A DNA stretch of 64,000 nucleotides from Onchocerca volvulus (GCA_000499405.2 HG738138.1:10476888-10540887); one strand, 5' to 3'; positions 11,095-24,244 are shown, counted from the first letter of the stretch. The notes: generated by a model from the sequence alone, not told the origin. Translations and numbers: made by a program.

Positions 11095-14000
11095 GTTTGG
11101 TAACGGGGGTTAAATGTTCAAATTTATTACGTCTTGAGCCACCACCACTTAATAATAGTCGATATGTGGTTCGAGTTGATCGCAAATTTCGCATTTCTTG
11201 CATATGCCAGCAGACTTCTATAAATTGCATGCATCTTACATGGAGGAATGAATTCGGTCGTAAAATAGACGGCGAATCTTCTAACAGGTAGTAACATCGT
11301 TTTAACTGTAAAGCATTTTCGCAAATTCAGTAATAAATTGTGATGCACCTTGATAAGATATTAAATTACTTCAACAATTCAAAGCATTACTTAATCAATA
11401 AACATAATTTAACGCACTGATATGAGGTGAAATTTTATTATTTTGCTTCGATTCATATCTTTCTGTTATCTGATAAGTTTGGGCTGAACTGTTTCATTAC
11501 ACTCGTCGGCAAAATATTGCTTAAAAGTACTGGGTAAGAAATTACTGCTAACGTTTTAATTTATAAATTAGATAATTATTCACCTTATTTTATGTTTAAC
11601 TTGAGCTATAGATTCTTAATTTCTTATATTTTTCTAGCTTATTTACTGTAAAATTACGAGAGCATGATTCAATGTACAAAAAATTATCATTGGTATTCAC
11701 CCAAATTGCAAAACGTGATACCGGATTCTACAGATGTGTTGCCAGGAATTCCAAAAGGATGTCGGCCGACTGGAAAGTGGAACTCATTGTCGTTGGTATT
11801 AAATTTCCAATTTGAAATGCAAAGAAAAAGAAGATCGAATTAATTGTATTAAACAATATCAAAAGGATGGAAAATGTTCTGTCTGTAAAATAAAAGATAA
11901 ATGTTTCCAGATGAAATTCGTTGGAAAGAAAGTAATGATATTGTTGGAGGAATGCTTGGCGAATCATTAACCATTGATTGTGGATCCACTGGAAATCCAC
12001 AACCTGAAACACATATTACGAATCACAAAGGATTGCCGCTTGATGGTTTACTTTGACTTCATCCTATTATAATTTTTGCTAGTACGAAGTGAATCTTGGC
12101 ATTAAATTAAATCAAGTAATATTCGAAAATTTTTGTGTTCATGAAGTAGGGTGATTAATTCAGATTCTTTTTGCACAAATGTCTTGAACTTATGACAAGC
12201 ATTTGGCCATGCCGGCGAATTTTATAATCAGAGACAAGATCTCAAAATTTTGGCAGAAAGATGATGCAAGTAGAAAACAAAAATTACTCAGATTTATTTC
12301 AAAGTTGCTTCGCAACTCGTTGTACTATCATTCCATGAATTATGATAATAGAACATTCCTGAAGAGTGCAAAAGATTTGGAAGAAATTTAATATTGAACG
12401 ATTATACTCTAAAAGTGATGTAATCAATGATTAGTGAGACTCGTTAATGAAAGAGTTATAATTTTTATATGATTAAAATCAAATAAAAAATAGTGACTGG
12501 TCAATTTTTATTATTGCATCGCATATTTCAAACTGTTATATATTGTTTTCTAAATTGAAAGTATTAACATCAGTTAATTCAGGTAATTTAAAATGAAGCA
12601 GAATAAGTTTGAATGTAATTCTAATTTCTTCGATATTCATATTTGTAGAGACTTTATTCGTCACGGCTGGATCAGAAGTAACTGTTAAAAAGCTTACGAA
12701 TGAATACCAAGAGACAATCATCAAATGCTTATCAGTTCAGGAATTCGAGCAATACAGTGCAACAGTTGTTGAAGAACACGAAATTCGATTGGATGTTTGG
12801 TGTATCTGTTTGATACTTTTTCTCAATTATTTTTGAAATCAGAAAGAATGAAAGAAACGCCTCCTACGTCATAATTATTTTTCGTCTTATAAAGGTAGAA
12901 CACAAAAGAAAAATGACGCCGCTCTCTAAGAATGATAGCATTTTAGCTTTGAAATTATATTTGAAACAAAACTTTGATCAGAAAAAGGTTTTAAATATTT
13001 TCTTTTAACCATCAGGTCAAAAGAAATGCAACTATCTCAGTATAAAATACAAAAAAAAGTTCAATAATTTTATGAATAATTTTAGCGTCACCGAAATTCA
13101 GCAAATCGTTTGTGGAACGTTTTATTGTTTTGGATCATTTAGCTCAAATTTGTTGTAATGTGACCCGGTCGAATCCACCTGCTACGCATTTTCGATATTT
13201 GAGAGGTAGTAATGAACTCTGCAACGATAGCAATCATGTTATTTTGATTGATGCTTTAAATCAAAGTAGTTGTCTCAAGGTAACTTCATTTCTAGATTTT
13301 CTAAATTATTTTAATTTAACTTTTATAACAATACACCGATTGTTGTACTTTTCTGCGACATCTAATGCTCTTTTAAATATTTCCAAAGCAATTTTTTGTA
13401 AAATTGAAGGGTCATTCTTTATTTCTCGACATATCGATTTTCTTGCCCTTTTGTTATGATACTAATTATTTAACTCGAAGATTCTCCACTTTTTATTAAT
13501 TTATTAATTTACATCAAATGAAGATTTTATCGCCAACGGAATATGATTTGGGGGAATACCGATGCGAAGTAAGTAATGGAAAGTCCAAATCGCAACAAAC
13601 AATCGCAGTTAAAGAAGCAAGTATGGAATTTTTTGTTTTGTTGACGCATTTCAGTTGGAGAAATTTCATTGTAATTTCTAGAAAAAAATTTTACGTCACA
13701 TCTTCACCTAATGAAATTCACGTTTTGCTACAGAATGTTCGGATGACTTATGTAATTTGGAAAGTGTTAATTTCTGAGCAAAATCTTCTTTTATAGCTCC
13801 ACCTGGTGAAGTTCACGTTTCACTGCAAAATGTTGGGATGACTTATGTGATATGGAAAATTGAAGAAGGATTTGGCGAACAATTACCAATACGACGTTAT
13901 ATTATAGAATATATTAAGAAATCCATTCTGGATCAAGTATGTAATTTGTTTCTTCGGTCAATTGAATTTTATGAATTTTTAATTCTTGCTTTTCTGTTTC

Positions 14001-14589
14001 CGTCGAATGATGTGTGAATATCTGCAACATTTCGTCAATTTTTATTGTTTCCTTAAAAAAAAAAAAAAAAAGATTAGGAAAATTTTTCAGACCGTGAACC
14101 AGTGACTAATTTCAGAGTCGTGATCAAACTAGAGGAAATAATCGTGTCTGGTTTACCTATGCTATCAAAATGGATGTACATTTAAGTAAGTTAATTGTTT
14201 TTCTTTTTTTGCTGCAAAAGTTTTTCTCATCAATGCAAAAATGTTGTCTCATTAAAGTTATATTTTTATTAAAATAACAGAAAAAATATAATTAATCCAA
14301 ATAAATGGTACAACATAATGTGTGTTATACGTGATACCATAGTTCATCTATTGAAATTTCATAATTTGTAGGTAAAGATGGATTATATGAAGTTGGTGGA
14401 TTACGTCAAGGAACAACTTATATATTCAGATTTGCGGCGGAGAATGAAGCTGGAATTGGTGATACTGTTACTATAGCGGTAAAAACAACCTCGAAAATCA
14501 AATTATCCAAGCTTACACGATCTTCTTCGTCATCTTTCCAGCAATTCACATTTATCGCTTTTTTTCTTTACTTTTTTCCTGTATGGTAA
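11095..14589 (+). CDS. Ig-superfamily cell-surface protein, 3 Ig + FN3, GPI-like tail
   Basis: Neural-type adhesion/signalling protein. Exons: 11095-11287, 11638-11795, 11911-12045, 12649-12801, 13086-13279, 13524-13620, 13797-13936, 14116-14185, 14372-14589; all phases agree and give about 451 aa after the missing leader. Ig1 has cysteines in FRISCICQQ and GFYRCVARN with the core Trp in LTWRNE. Ig2 has LTIDCGSTGNP and IIKCLSV. Ig3 has AQICCNVTRSNPPA and GEYRCEVSNGKS. An FN3 domain follows (VIWKIEEGFG, RYIIEYI, GTTYIFRFAAENEAGIG). The end is a Ser-rich linker and a short hydrophobic tail FTFIAFFLYFFPVW with no cytoplasmic part, as in GPI-anchored proteins. The layout resembles C. elegans RIG-3/NCAM-like proteins; orthology is not established. 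The N-terminal exon is unresolved. Confidence 0.85.
13703..13791 (+). pseudogene. Decayed duplicate of the FN3 exon start
   Basis: This intronic segment matches the start of the FN3 exon (13798 onward) at a 95 bp offset. It reads EIHVLLQNVRMTYVIWKV against EVHVSLQNVGMTYVIWKI in the real exon. It runs into a stop just before the real exon's acceptor. The whole intron 13621-13796 is open in frame with the upstream Ig3 exon, so intron retention would give a truncated product lacking FN3 and the anchor. Confidence 0.85.
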
Positions 14590-15635
14590 TTTTGAGAAGT
14601 TCAAAGTTCGCCAATTTTATTTTAAAGATTTCTCCGAAATGTATCAAAATTACACGCTCTATACGACTATATCATTTCCATGCAACCCACGTGTTGCAAG
14701 TTCCGATTTCTTAAATCATTGATACGTGGCAGTGTCATCCTAATTACTTGAAGTTCTTGAAACATATAAATTACTGTGAACAGTTTTCAATCGCTAATTG
14801 AATGTATTCAAGTTGATTTTTTTAAGAATTGTCAGCAAAAGAAATGTTATTTACGATTTTTCATCGATCGATTTAATTCATACTAGTTTGAAAATCTTAA
14901 AAACTTTTCAAATAAGTTATTTTAAAAAAGAAATAACGAACAACTTTTTCCTTAAACTATTTCTTTTATTTGTATGTTTTTTTTTGCCATAAAACGAAGT
15001 GAAATTCAATTTTCTTTTTTTTATTTTTATTTTTTTTTTAGCAGCACAGTATACCAAATAACAGCTATTACTCTCTGTGAACGAGTTTTTGCTTACATTT
15101 TATGTTTACCTGAAAATTTTCATCTTGAATTAGCATGTAAAAAAAAAAGGAAATCTTATCACTAATATTATGCTTCTTGGTTTTTTTACAGATTCATAAT
15201 TATAAATATAATACGATAATATGTCTCATTTGCTTATTTTGATTATTCCGTAAATTACTCATTTATCATCAATCAAACATCTTTTTGATGCAAATAGCTT
15301 AAACTTTTTATAATCAGAGAGAGAGTTTATTGTTGGCTGGTACTACTTTGCTAAACGAAATAATACTGATAGAAGAATCAGTTAAAAGTCTCTCCTATTT
15401 ATTCTTGACGATGATCTGTTTGAGAACTTAGATAAAGCAGTAACCAATACTTATTGTGAGTTAAAAAATACGCTGTGTTATTTTGCCCATTTTATTGTTT
15501 GACGAATTTAACATTATATCAAACAAGTTTTTATTCAAATAATGTTGTCCAAGATATTCATTCGATCCATCAGAAATAAATTACGTATTTTAATAAAAGT
15601 TCAGTGCAAACAGATTGAATTTTCATGTCATTTTA
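14590..15635. other. Intergenic spacer
   Basis: Lies between the ends of the Ig gene (+) and the collagen relic (-). Short AT-rich ORFs here show no recognisable protein features. Confidence 0.5.
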
Positions 15636-16341
15636 TTAATATCTTGGAGCTGCACTTGGAACTGGACAACGGTCACATACTTCACTTGGTCCACGTTCGC
15701 CGAGAATACTTTGCTCTCCAGAGAGTCCAGGACGATCTTCGGTGCCTGGAATACCAGGATCTCCTGGTGGATCGTGCTTACCTATAAATTGAACCAATAG
15801 ACAATCTGTTTCCGTAAATTCTAATCGGTTATTGCATTATGAATACAATTATAGTCTAAAATGCTTAGTAAAAAATTTAACAGATATGAAAAATAGTTTA
15901 ACCTGTTATGTAGGGCAGACCTTAGACTCCTAGAACACCCGCTGGACCTTATGATCCTGATAGTGCCATGTCATACCGTAGTATTCCATTCTTCACAGTT
16001 AGACTGAAGTCAAAATAAGTCATTTTTCAGTAATTTTGAATTGTATTTGAAGAAATTTTCAAAATTGTTTCAACAAGAATAAATAAACTGAAAACATGGG
16101 TTGTATTCGTTATTTCAAACTTGTCTTGATTCTCAGCATAAGATATGACAAAAAGGATTACAAGATATGTAAAGATTGTAGTTTTACCCAGTATTCTGAG
16201 AAGTTCTGATAGTCCAAGTTGCCTAACAATTTGTCCAGCAGCACCTAGTTGTCCTTTCGGTCTTCTTCTGGCGGATTCTGAAATTATTAGTTTGAACAGA
16301 AAGAATGATTTTCGTTTTTCTGAAAAATGATTCATTCATAG

Positions 16342-16414
<73 letters not shown>

Positions 16415-16783
16415 CATATTTAGAACTCGATAGAGGTCCAGGGGATCAGGGAATTCCCAGCAAATCTCCTCTACCACCATACCATTGGTATACCAAATAT
16501 ACCAGTGGACCTTTGGTACCTGCAGATCCTGGAGGTCCAGCAACTAAATATATTATATGAGCAATAAATGCGGAAGAAGGCAATTTGTTCAAAAGTGTTA
16601 CAAAATGCTTTCAAATACCAAGCTTTCTGGGCACTCAAAGCAGAAATTAGTTTCTTTGACCACAGTCAAATCACCATCAATTCCCGGCACTCCATTCTTT
16701 CCTGGTAATCTATCCTCATCATTTTACCCGTCGTGACCTTTTGACCCAGCTGGATCCGGTGATCCACGTCCACATTCAAACCT
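15636..16783 (-). pseudogene. Degenerate cuticle collagen
   Basis: Pieces of a nematode cuticle collagen on the minus strand, N- to C-terminal: 16783 to ~16620 (ECGRGSPDPAGSKGHDG, an in-frame TAA, then LPGKNGVPGIDGDL and a Cys-flanked spacer ETNFCFECPE); 16545-16435 (AGPPGSAGTKG, then a stop); 16290-16190 (KGQLGAAGQI); 15970-15905 (Gly-X-Y with two stops); and 15785-15636 (PPGDPGIPG, ending CDRCPVPSAAPRY and stop). The CxxC-P-P-x-Y ending is typical of cuticle collagens. Several in-frame stops, broken Gly-X-Y register and a long double poly-A tract in the middle indicate a dead gene. No N-terminal membrane/homology block was found upstream. Assembly error cannot explain all the stops, but homopolymer errors could explain some. 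Confidence 0.75.
16342..16412. repeat. Double poly-A tract with T6 centre
   Basis: Thirty-two A, six T, then thirty-three A, lying within the collagen relic. It could be a genuine homopolymer expansion or an assembly/gap-filling artefact. Confidence 0.9.
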
Positions 16784-19700
16784 GATAAAAAATAGCACAA
16801 CCATAATTTTTCCCGGGTATGATAAAATAACTTTGCTCTCGTTTAAATCATCGTTTCAAATTTTACTTTTCATCAAATATTCAAATCAACTTGTACACTG
16901 CAACACCATCACTTCTATTGAGTGCTTCTTCAGCAAAATTTCCGTCTCGCTTTTGCTTTCAACTCCTTTCAGAAAAACGTTCAAAAAGCTCCAATAATCG
17001 ATTCTAAAGCCAAAATTTTTATTTTTCATTACTGTAATATGAATATAAATAAGTGATATTCTTTGAGAGTAAATGATATTTTTGAAAGTTTAATTCACTG
17101 CCGAATTTTACATTAAGAAATATGTTAGACGTGGGTGAGTGATCAAAAAGACAAAAATGAAAAAGAAGAGTTATTTTTCATACAAATTTAAAAATGCTTG
17201 GAGTATGTATTTTATTTTATTAAATTCAGTATTAAAATTGAATTAAGCTAGGTAAAATGAACAAAAAAAATATCGACTTCTTTTTTACTTCTTAAAATAA
17301 TCTAGCTTTGGTTACTGTAGAATTCCTTCTTTCAATAAGCAATTGATCTTAATGATAATTCATTAGTTCAAATATGTGCTTTCCACTGATGTTACTATCT
17401 TCATGCATTTTTATTACGAGCAACCAATCATGCACTATCTATGAAAAAAAACCGCAGAAGTTCTACATAATAAATTAACAGCAATATTATCAAAAAATAT
17501 TATCAATTATAATATCAACTAATATTGAATTAAGATATTATAAACTGAAAAAAACGGAAAAAAAGTTAATGATAATGATTTCCTCAATACACGATTCAAC
17601 ATATGCTATGCTTGTCAGCACTAATTATTGTAGATCCAGAATAATGAAGATACGGTAGTTCAATTGAGAACACGATCGCCTATCGTACTGACAACCAATG
17701 AATAATTATTTATGACTTACTTTACAATACTAATGTTCAGTTTGCAGCTGCATGTGAACGAATTGTATGTAAGCAAAAGCGCTTGCTGCAATACCAAAAA
17801 ATGTCAAACACCTAAGTTTTGCATTATATATAGTAGAGTTTTCGATTAACATAAATAATAATCACTGAAATTTGATAATCTAATCGCTTGGATTCATAAA
17901 AAGTTTAGTTTATACTTTAAAGTGATCTTTTCATTAAATAATAGATGAATGAAGATTCACAATGCACAGTGCCTATTAAAATTAATCCTTAAAAAAAGAA
18001 AATTAAATGAAATTAGGCGATAAATAGCGTAATGAAATTATTGGAACACATTTATTTCTCGTCTCTCCGGAAATTGAAAATTTAAAATTGCCGAATTTGA
18101 TTCTTCTCCGTTTTCGTCTTCGAGCAGTACAGAAAATTCGAACATGGACTTCATGAGAAGTTCGAATGGAATTGAATCTAATGGATCTGTGTAAGAATGA
18201 GTTCTTGTTATTTTATTAAAAAGCTAGAAATGATCCTTATCAATTTAAATCGAGCGAATTTTTGATTTCAAAAATTCAACGAAATAGCATAACATTTCAC
18301 TTTATTTTTTCTTCATTATCAATCAATCCTGGCAAAGTTTAGTTTCCGAAACTATCAAACATCTAACCAACAGATAGATAAAAACAAATGGTTATCATCA
18401 TAAATTTCCTTCCAGAAGCATATTTGACTATCTTGATTTTGCAAATGCAATATTAGCAATCAATGCATTGGATAGAATATCCGGTGATGTCGTTTCGATT
18501 GCCGAAAGACAATCAATAATACAACGAATAAAAATTTAAAGAAAAATGACAAATAATTTTTGCACCATGCAATGATCAACAGTGTATCAGAATCATTTTT
18601 ATAGGTTAGCTTTCTTTCTTTTTTTTTTTTTTTTTTTTCTCTTGTTTTTCTTATATTGCTATAATGAGAGGAGAATAGACGGAAATGATAAATTGTGGAT
18701 GGAAGAAAGCGGGGAAAAATGGAAAAGATAAGATTAGCAATACCTTTTGGGATCCATCAAATGAACAAAATAGCAAATGGGCAAATTGTTAAAATGATAT
18801 AATTCTAACAAAAAATTCGTTGCAGCTAAACCTTTCGTTTTACTCAGTATCACGAAATTTTCTTACATAAATTAATTCACTTTTTTGTAAGTTTTTCATT
18901 TCCAATATTTACATTTTCATAATCTAATGCTTTTCCAATCTAATTAAATTATCTTGCAACATAATTAGCATAATTCATAATTCTACTTATCATTTGGAAA
19001 TAAAAGCACATTTCACATCACATTACGAATTTGAAGCAATAAGTTAAAAAATATGAGATCATTACAAGAATCATTGATATGATGAGAAAAAATAGCTGTT
19101 AATTAGAACACTTTTTTTTTCGCTTTTTTTTCCGTTCTTTTGTCTGATGTTTTTTGTAAACAACTGATGCCAAGACGTAGGTGGCATTGATTTAATCAGT
19201 TGATAGCATTTTTTTTTTCACTTTTTTCTTCCAGGTAGCAGGAAATTTAACATCTTAATCATATAAATGATTTTAATTTCTTAAATGCTTCATTCCTCTC
19301 GAGATTCTATAGATAATTATACTCTTTTTGTTCGCCAAAAGATCAGATAATGTAAAAAAATTATTAGAATTATGGGACATCGTTTGGATGGAAAAGCCTG
19401 GCGTAAATGGTTATAGTAGAAATATTAAATTAATTTAAACTGCATGTTATTATAAATACAAATCTGCATTCTCTAAGGAATTCCCTAAAAGATGAGCTAA
19501 AATTCATAAAACTAATCATACAAATTGCTTAATTTAATTTACAATAAGTAAAGCAAGATTAATTTTTGAACGAAACATGTGATTTGCAAAGCATACATAT
19601 TGAATCTTTGAAAAGCAATGATACTACTGTATATCAAATCACAGACCACCAAAGATTTAGAATTTGACTTTTTCAGGATTAATTATCTGTGTGTATTAGT

Positions 19701-20053
19701 AAAGATTGGAGATAATCATTTTTTTTTATTGTAATAAAAATTATGTGTAAGTAATCCGAAAAAGTAATTACAAAAAGACCAAAATTTGCTATTTTAATTC
19801 CAATAATTTCTTTTTTTTACTGCAAGTTTCCATAGCTTTTCTCCTAAACTAAAATTTCAATAAATTAGTAATTTTTCTTCGATTAGATTGAGAGTAATTA
19901 CTGGTCTGTTTCAATTATAAGGCACAATTTCAAAAAAAAAAAAAAAAAATATGTCGGATGCTGGTAAAACGCGTGTACATATTTGAGCTATGAAATAGTA
20001 CATTTTTTGATCTACTGAAAAAAAAAAAAAGAAAAAAAAGAGAAAAAAATTAG
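16784..20053. other. Intergenic, no gene recognised
   Basis: About 3.3 kb of AT-rich DNA with homopolymer runs (18620-18640 T, 19931-19950 A). It would contain the 5' part of the collagen relic if that survived, but no Gly-X-Y or N-terminal collagen block is visible. Confidence 0.5.
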
Positions 20054-22090
20054 CTAATATCCTTGATAACTTTTTGTAATGTCCACTGGGGATTCCGCTG
20101 TATTGATTGCTGTAAATGGAGCATTTTGATATGTGCCTCTGTCACTATGTCCTGAAATATTCTAAATTTTATATTTTTCAAGATAAAATAGAGTTTATCT
20201 CATTTTAACATCAATTATTTATGAGAACATATCAAACAATTATTCAAGACGGTTGAATGACCATAACTTGAAATGTTTGAGAAAATAGTAATAAATGCCA
20301 GTTTCTCGACTACACATCATATTTTTTTCATAATACAATTTCAAATTTTCCTTTTCTATTATCCTTCCTAACTTTTATTTTAATTTTAATATTGTGCTTC
20401 GAATAATCCATTTATTAAAATAAACTAGCCAGTAGCGCCGATTTCGCTTTCTCCTCCATAGCTGTAATCTGGTCCAGTTTGTATACCACTTGCGAAATTC
20501 TGTTCGTAAGATGGTACGAAATTTGTTATCGTACCTTCTTCATATCGTCGCCATGCCAAAAACGCAGATGCTCCCTAGAATCAATGAAATTTTAATAACA
20601 ATTTTCCTAGTAAAAAAAATCAACTATTTACGGTATTGAATAATGAAAAAAAAAAAAATTTGCTAACATACCGGAAAGTTTGCAAGAAATAAAAATAAAA
20701 TTCAAATTGGTATTTTCTTCAACCCACTGAAGTCCGATTTCACATTAAACCAAAAATCCTCTATATTTTTAATAATGCGATAAAACCAATGACTACAAGC
20801 TACTGTTCAGTGAAACAAAATTAGAAAAATTACCCAAGTAACGAATGACAGAAGCGCGAATAAGATGGCGCTTTTGGCCATACCACCGCTATACGGTTCA
20901 CTTATATCCACTTCACCATACTTTGACCATAATGAAAAAAACGCTGTCAGAAATAAGAATGCCAACAATGCTGAAAATTATGACTCATTCTTTTTGATTA
21001 GTATTTTCCAGATCAATCTGAAATTTGAGAAAAAAAAAAGTATTTTGAAATATTAAACTGTTTTAAACTTTAGGCCTTAAAAATACTAAAATTTTTAGAA
21101 ATTTTTAATTCATTTGTTGTTTAGATATCTAAGGCTTTTCATGGATTTCTGTTTATTATTACGAATAGAAAAGGCCTTCAATATCCAGTCAAAAACTGAT
21201 CAGAAGAGTGAATTACCGAACCAATAGTTACTGTTAAAGAATTAATATTTCACATCAAAAGTTTTAGGGCATTGAAAATGAAGGAATTGAATCTCGTTCA
21301 CCCGGTTGGTTTTGAATGAAGAACTATCAAATTCGAGTTTATTCGAGAAATAAATCTTCATGATCGCATCTAATATTTTTTTTAAGCTAAATTTTATTCA
21401 TCAAAAAAAAATGATCCAGTAGTTTGCGACCGAGGAAACAACAAAGCTGCAAGATTAACAAACCCGAAAGTATCATATCGGTAGTTACAGCCCGTTTTCT
21501 GGTTGGAATTGAACTAATCTTCTCGAATTTAGCTTCTAGAAACAGTAGACCCAATGAACTCAGGACAGCAAAGAAACCCATCGCTGAACCAAAGGAACAG
21601 ATCGATGAATTATTGGCATAAAGGCAAATTTGTTCGACACCATTTTCTGGTTTATACCAACCACCGCGTGATATGGCGATCCATTGTGCAAGTCCAACTA
21701 CCTTAAATAACTCTCGTGATATGCGCATTTTTCTAGATCTCTTCAATGTTCCAGATCTCGAAATGTACGATTTCAGAATCCATTAATCGCAGAAATCTAT
21801 GACAATTACGATAACAGAACAGAAGTTAGCATCCTTCACTGGAGTTTCATCCTTCATTCGAACAAGTACCATCGGCTAATCAAAAAATTTCGCTAATATT
21901 TCCATTTCTGACTTAATTAGATAAATATTCTTCAAAAAAAAAAGAAAAAAAAAAAAAGAAAAAAAGAAAATTTATGTATTCTACGAACCAAAGCAAAGAT
22001 TCGCAAGATAACAGCTGGTTTTCTCAGGAAAACATCCGGTTGAAATTGTCCACCAGCCATGCCAGCACCATATGCTCGAATATTCTCCAT
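20054..22090 (-). CDS. sng-1: Synaptogyrin
   Basis: Tetraspan synaptic-vesicle membrane protein (MARVEL family). Exons: 22090-21989, 21701-21431, 20970-20834, 20574-20430, 20151-20054, giving 250 aa. The N-terminus MENIRAYGAGMAGG and the PAVILRIFAL entry to TM1 match the family. Loop 1 carries paired cysteines (QICLYANNSSICSFGSAMGF). TM3 is ALLAFLFLTAFFSLW across the exon 2/3 junction; exon 3 then has the lumenal loop and TM4, and the tail begins GASAFLAWRRYEEG. The last junction uses a GC donor (ACTG|GCTAGT) and a TTTCAG acceptor. It is exactly in phase and adds a Tyr-containing tail (GTYQNAPF ... SYQGY) typical of the family. If that intron is retained, translation stops at the TAG ending at 20425. 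Donors of exons 1 and 2 (GTTCGT, GTCGCA) are also weak. Confidence 0.9.
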
Positions 22091-23881
22091 CGTTTAGATT
22101 ATATCTGAATTCGGAGAAAATTAATTTCTGCAATAATTTTAATTGCTACACTCAACAACGAATTTTATTTTATTTCGACTTTATTTAAATAATATCAGCA
22201 AACTTTTATTCATATAAACATAACTTTTAAAAAAGGAAAAAAGAAGAGATACTTCAGATGGAATATCAAAATATCGCATGAAATATGTGCAAGTTTATTG
22301 TGGAAAATTGCGTTTGGAAGTAAAAGATTTTCAGAAAAAGCTGAGCAACTGAAAAACAAAAAATACTTGTCCATAATAAAATATAGCTAAATGAGGATTT
22401 GAGAAGTAATGGAAGAGAATTAGACTAAATTGATAAAGAAAAAGTCTCACATTCACAAAATACCACTTGCAGTCTTTCCCTTATTTGCCGTTTCCATTGT
22501 TTTAAGCGGTTTCTTGTGCTTCTTTCCCCTTTTTCAGATAAAATCATTTTAAAAAGAAATGTATGCAGTAGTTTCTAAAATGAATTTCAACAATAAAATA
22601 AAACTGTAAACATAAGTGTGAAATGGCTAAAGCAATAATAATAATCTGAAGCCATGAAACTGATTCATCTCTACATTTGGATTCAGTTCAACTCATTTAA
22701 AGCTCATCAAATTACTTCTCATTTAATCCATTCGCTAATTAGCCATATGGATGAATAGATCAGTAACTAAGTCACATTACGGTTGAAATATCGTCCGATC
22801 TAGATAGTTTAACGGTGATTAAACTAAACATTCTTATTTTGATAAAATTGAAAAAAGACACTAAGATACTAGTAAAGCGTTATAATGCATACACTTTGAA
22901 AGAGAATTGGGAATGACTTGCGTGCCATGAAAGACTTCTTCAATCTGCTCCAAGCATGAGAAGTATATATTCGCATAAATTGATCAAAAGAACCTCAAAG
23001 CAACTCACTCACATTGTCAGAACTTTGAAGCTAATGGCCTAGGACCTTCCCTTTCCTTTCTCTCAGCCTAGGCTTATCCATCAAAGCAATTCTAGCCTAG
23101 CTACTCCTACTTCTGATTACAAGTCAATGTTTCGATTTTCTCCCATATATAGATGCAAACACGGCCATACCAAAATATCCCATGAATTTTTGTTTTCTTT
23201 TCATAATGTATTCGCATGTTATTCAGAAATAATCAACGTCAAATCATTTATTAGCATTTATGACAAGAAAATATTGCAAAATTTCTATTCGAAATCCATT
23301 AAATGATGAGAATTTCGCAAAAATAAAATACAACAATGAAGAAGAAGGAATAAATCAATTTGTAATATAAAATATCGAAATTATTTCTACCAATTCCTGA
23401 TAATTTAGAATAGAAGTACTATTGTAGAGGAGAAAAAATAAATAAAGTATAACTTTGATGAACAGTTCTATAAAAAAACAAAGCAAAATAAAATATAGCT
23501 ATCTTGGAAGTAATGTCTTTTGTTTATTGACAAAATTCATTCCTGAAGAGATCAATCCCTTCTTATATCTCATAAAATTTCCCAATAATTTATTATCGAA
23601 AACTCCAAACGCATTCTATTTTTTATTCATATTACGTATGACCATTTCACACTCTAATTTGTTCTTTCAATGGTCGTTGAGAAGAAATCGCAGTGGACAG
23701 ATATCGATTGATGCTTTGTGGGAAATTCCGGAGCACATCAGCAATAAGGGAATTTAGTAATCCGGTAAAGAATAATCACGAAATTTTCTCTTCGGAAAAC
23801 TTACGAAGCACTATTAATATTCGAGTTATGTTTTCCCTTAAAAAAACCGGTAAAAGACAAGTTCATTGAGAGTATTTTATG
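22091..23881. other. Intergenic upstream of synaptogyrin
   Basis: Presumed promoter region of the minus-strand synaptogyrin. AT-rich, with a GC-richer stretch around 23030-23170. No supported exon; the 100-codon ORF at 23455 is not recognisable. Confidence 0.45.
22104..22112 (-). promoter_or_regulatory. Possible trans-splice acceptor of synaptogyrin
   Basis: A GAATTCAG acceptor lies 14 bases upstream of the synaptogyrin ATG, the usual short distance for nematode SL addition. No spliced-leader evidence is available. Confidence 0.4.
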
Positions 23882-24244
23882 TCATTTAATGAAGTATAAT
23901 TCCCGCAAGTATCGTTCTACCGCGAATATCCCGGATACATGAATTGGAAATCCGAATCCATTCATTCCGTTTAGATTATCTAACGGCTCCGGTAATGGCC
24001 GGCGACATTGTCTTTCCGATTTTGGCATGTGTTTATCGTCACCGTCTTTACGACTGAGAAAGATTCGCTTAGAACGGCTGACGTTCTTTCTCAGTTCATA
24101 GAAATAGATATTGCATAGCAGCATTATCCGCAAATTACCGATGGAACGGCTCGGATCTTCTCCATCCATCTTGAATCCTGCTAATGTCTTTTCGCAGTTT
24201 GTCTTAATGCTATTCCGCGGTATCTGATTTATTCGGGATTTCAT
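23882..24244 (-). CDS. Unassigned basic ORF, possible peptide precursor
   Basis: A 120-codon minus-strand ORF that stays open upstream to about 24320. It sits in a block of higher GC content than its surroundings (about 23690-24540). It is hydrophilic and basic with dibasic sites (SRSKR, CRR). After CRR comes PLPEPLDNLNGMNGFGFP, whose LDxLxGxxGFGF pattern recalls nematode orcokinin-type NLP peptides (LDGLDGxGFGF). Only one such unit is present and no signal peptide was found. An upstream minus segment (24540-24455) ends at a good donor (AGT|GTAAGT) but does not join in phase by any acceptor I tried. The opposite strand is also open in places. Function unknown. Confidence 0.3.
   Translation of the reverse strand: MKSRINQIPRNSIKTNCEKTLAGFKMDGEDPSRSIGNLRIMLLCNIYFYELRKNVSRSKRIFLSRKDGDDKHMPKSERQCRRPLPEPLDNLNGMNGFGFPIHVSGIFAVERYLRELYFIK

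Noticed and set aside
16027..16543. ORFs over the collagen region
   Set aside because: They mix out-of-frame collagen fragments, intron and poly-A/T tracts; the collagen relic on the minus strand explains them.
19054..19076. TGAGATCATTA, resembling the bantam/mir-80 5' end
   Set aside because: The rest of the mature sequence does not match and no precursor hairpin is visible.
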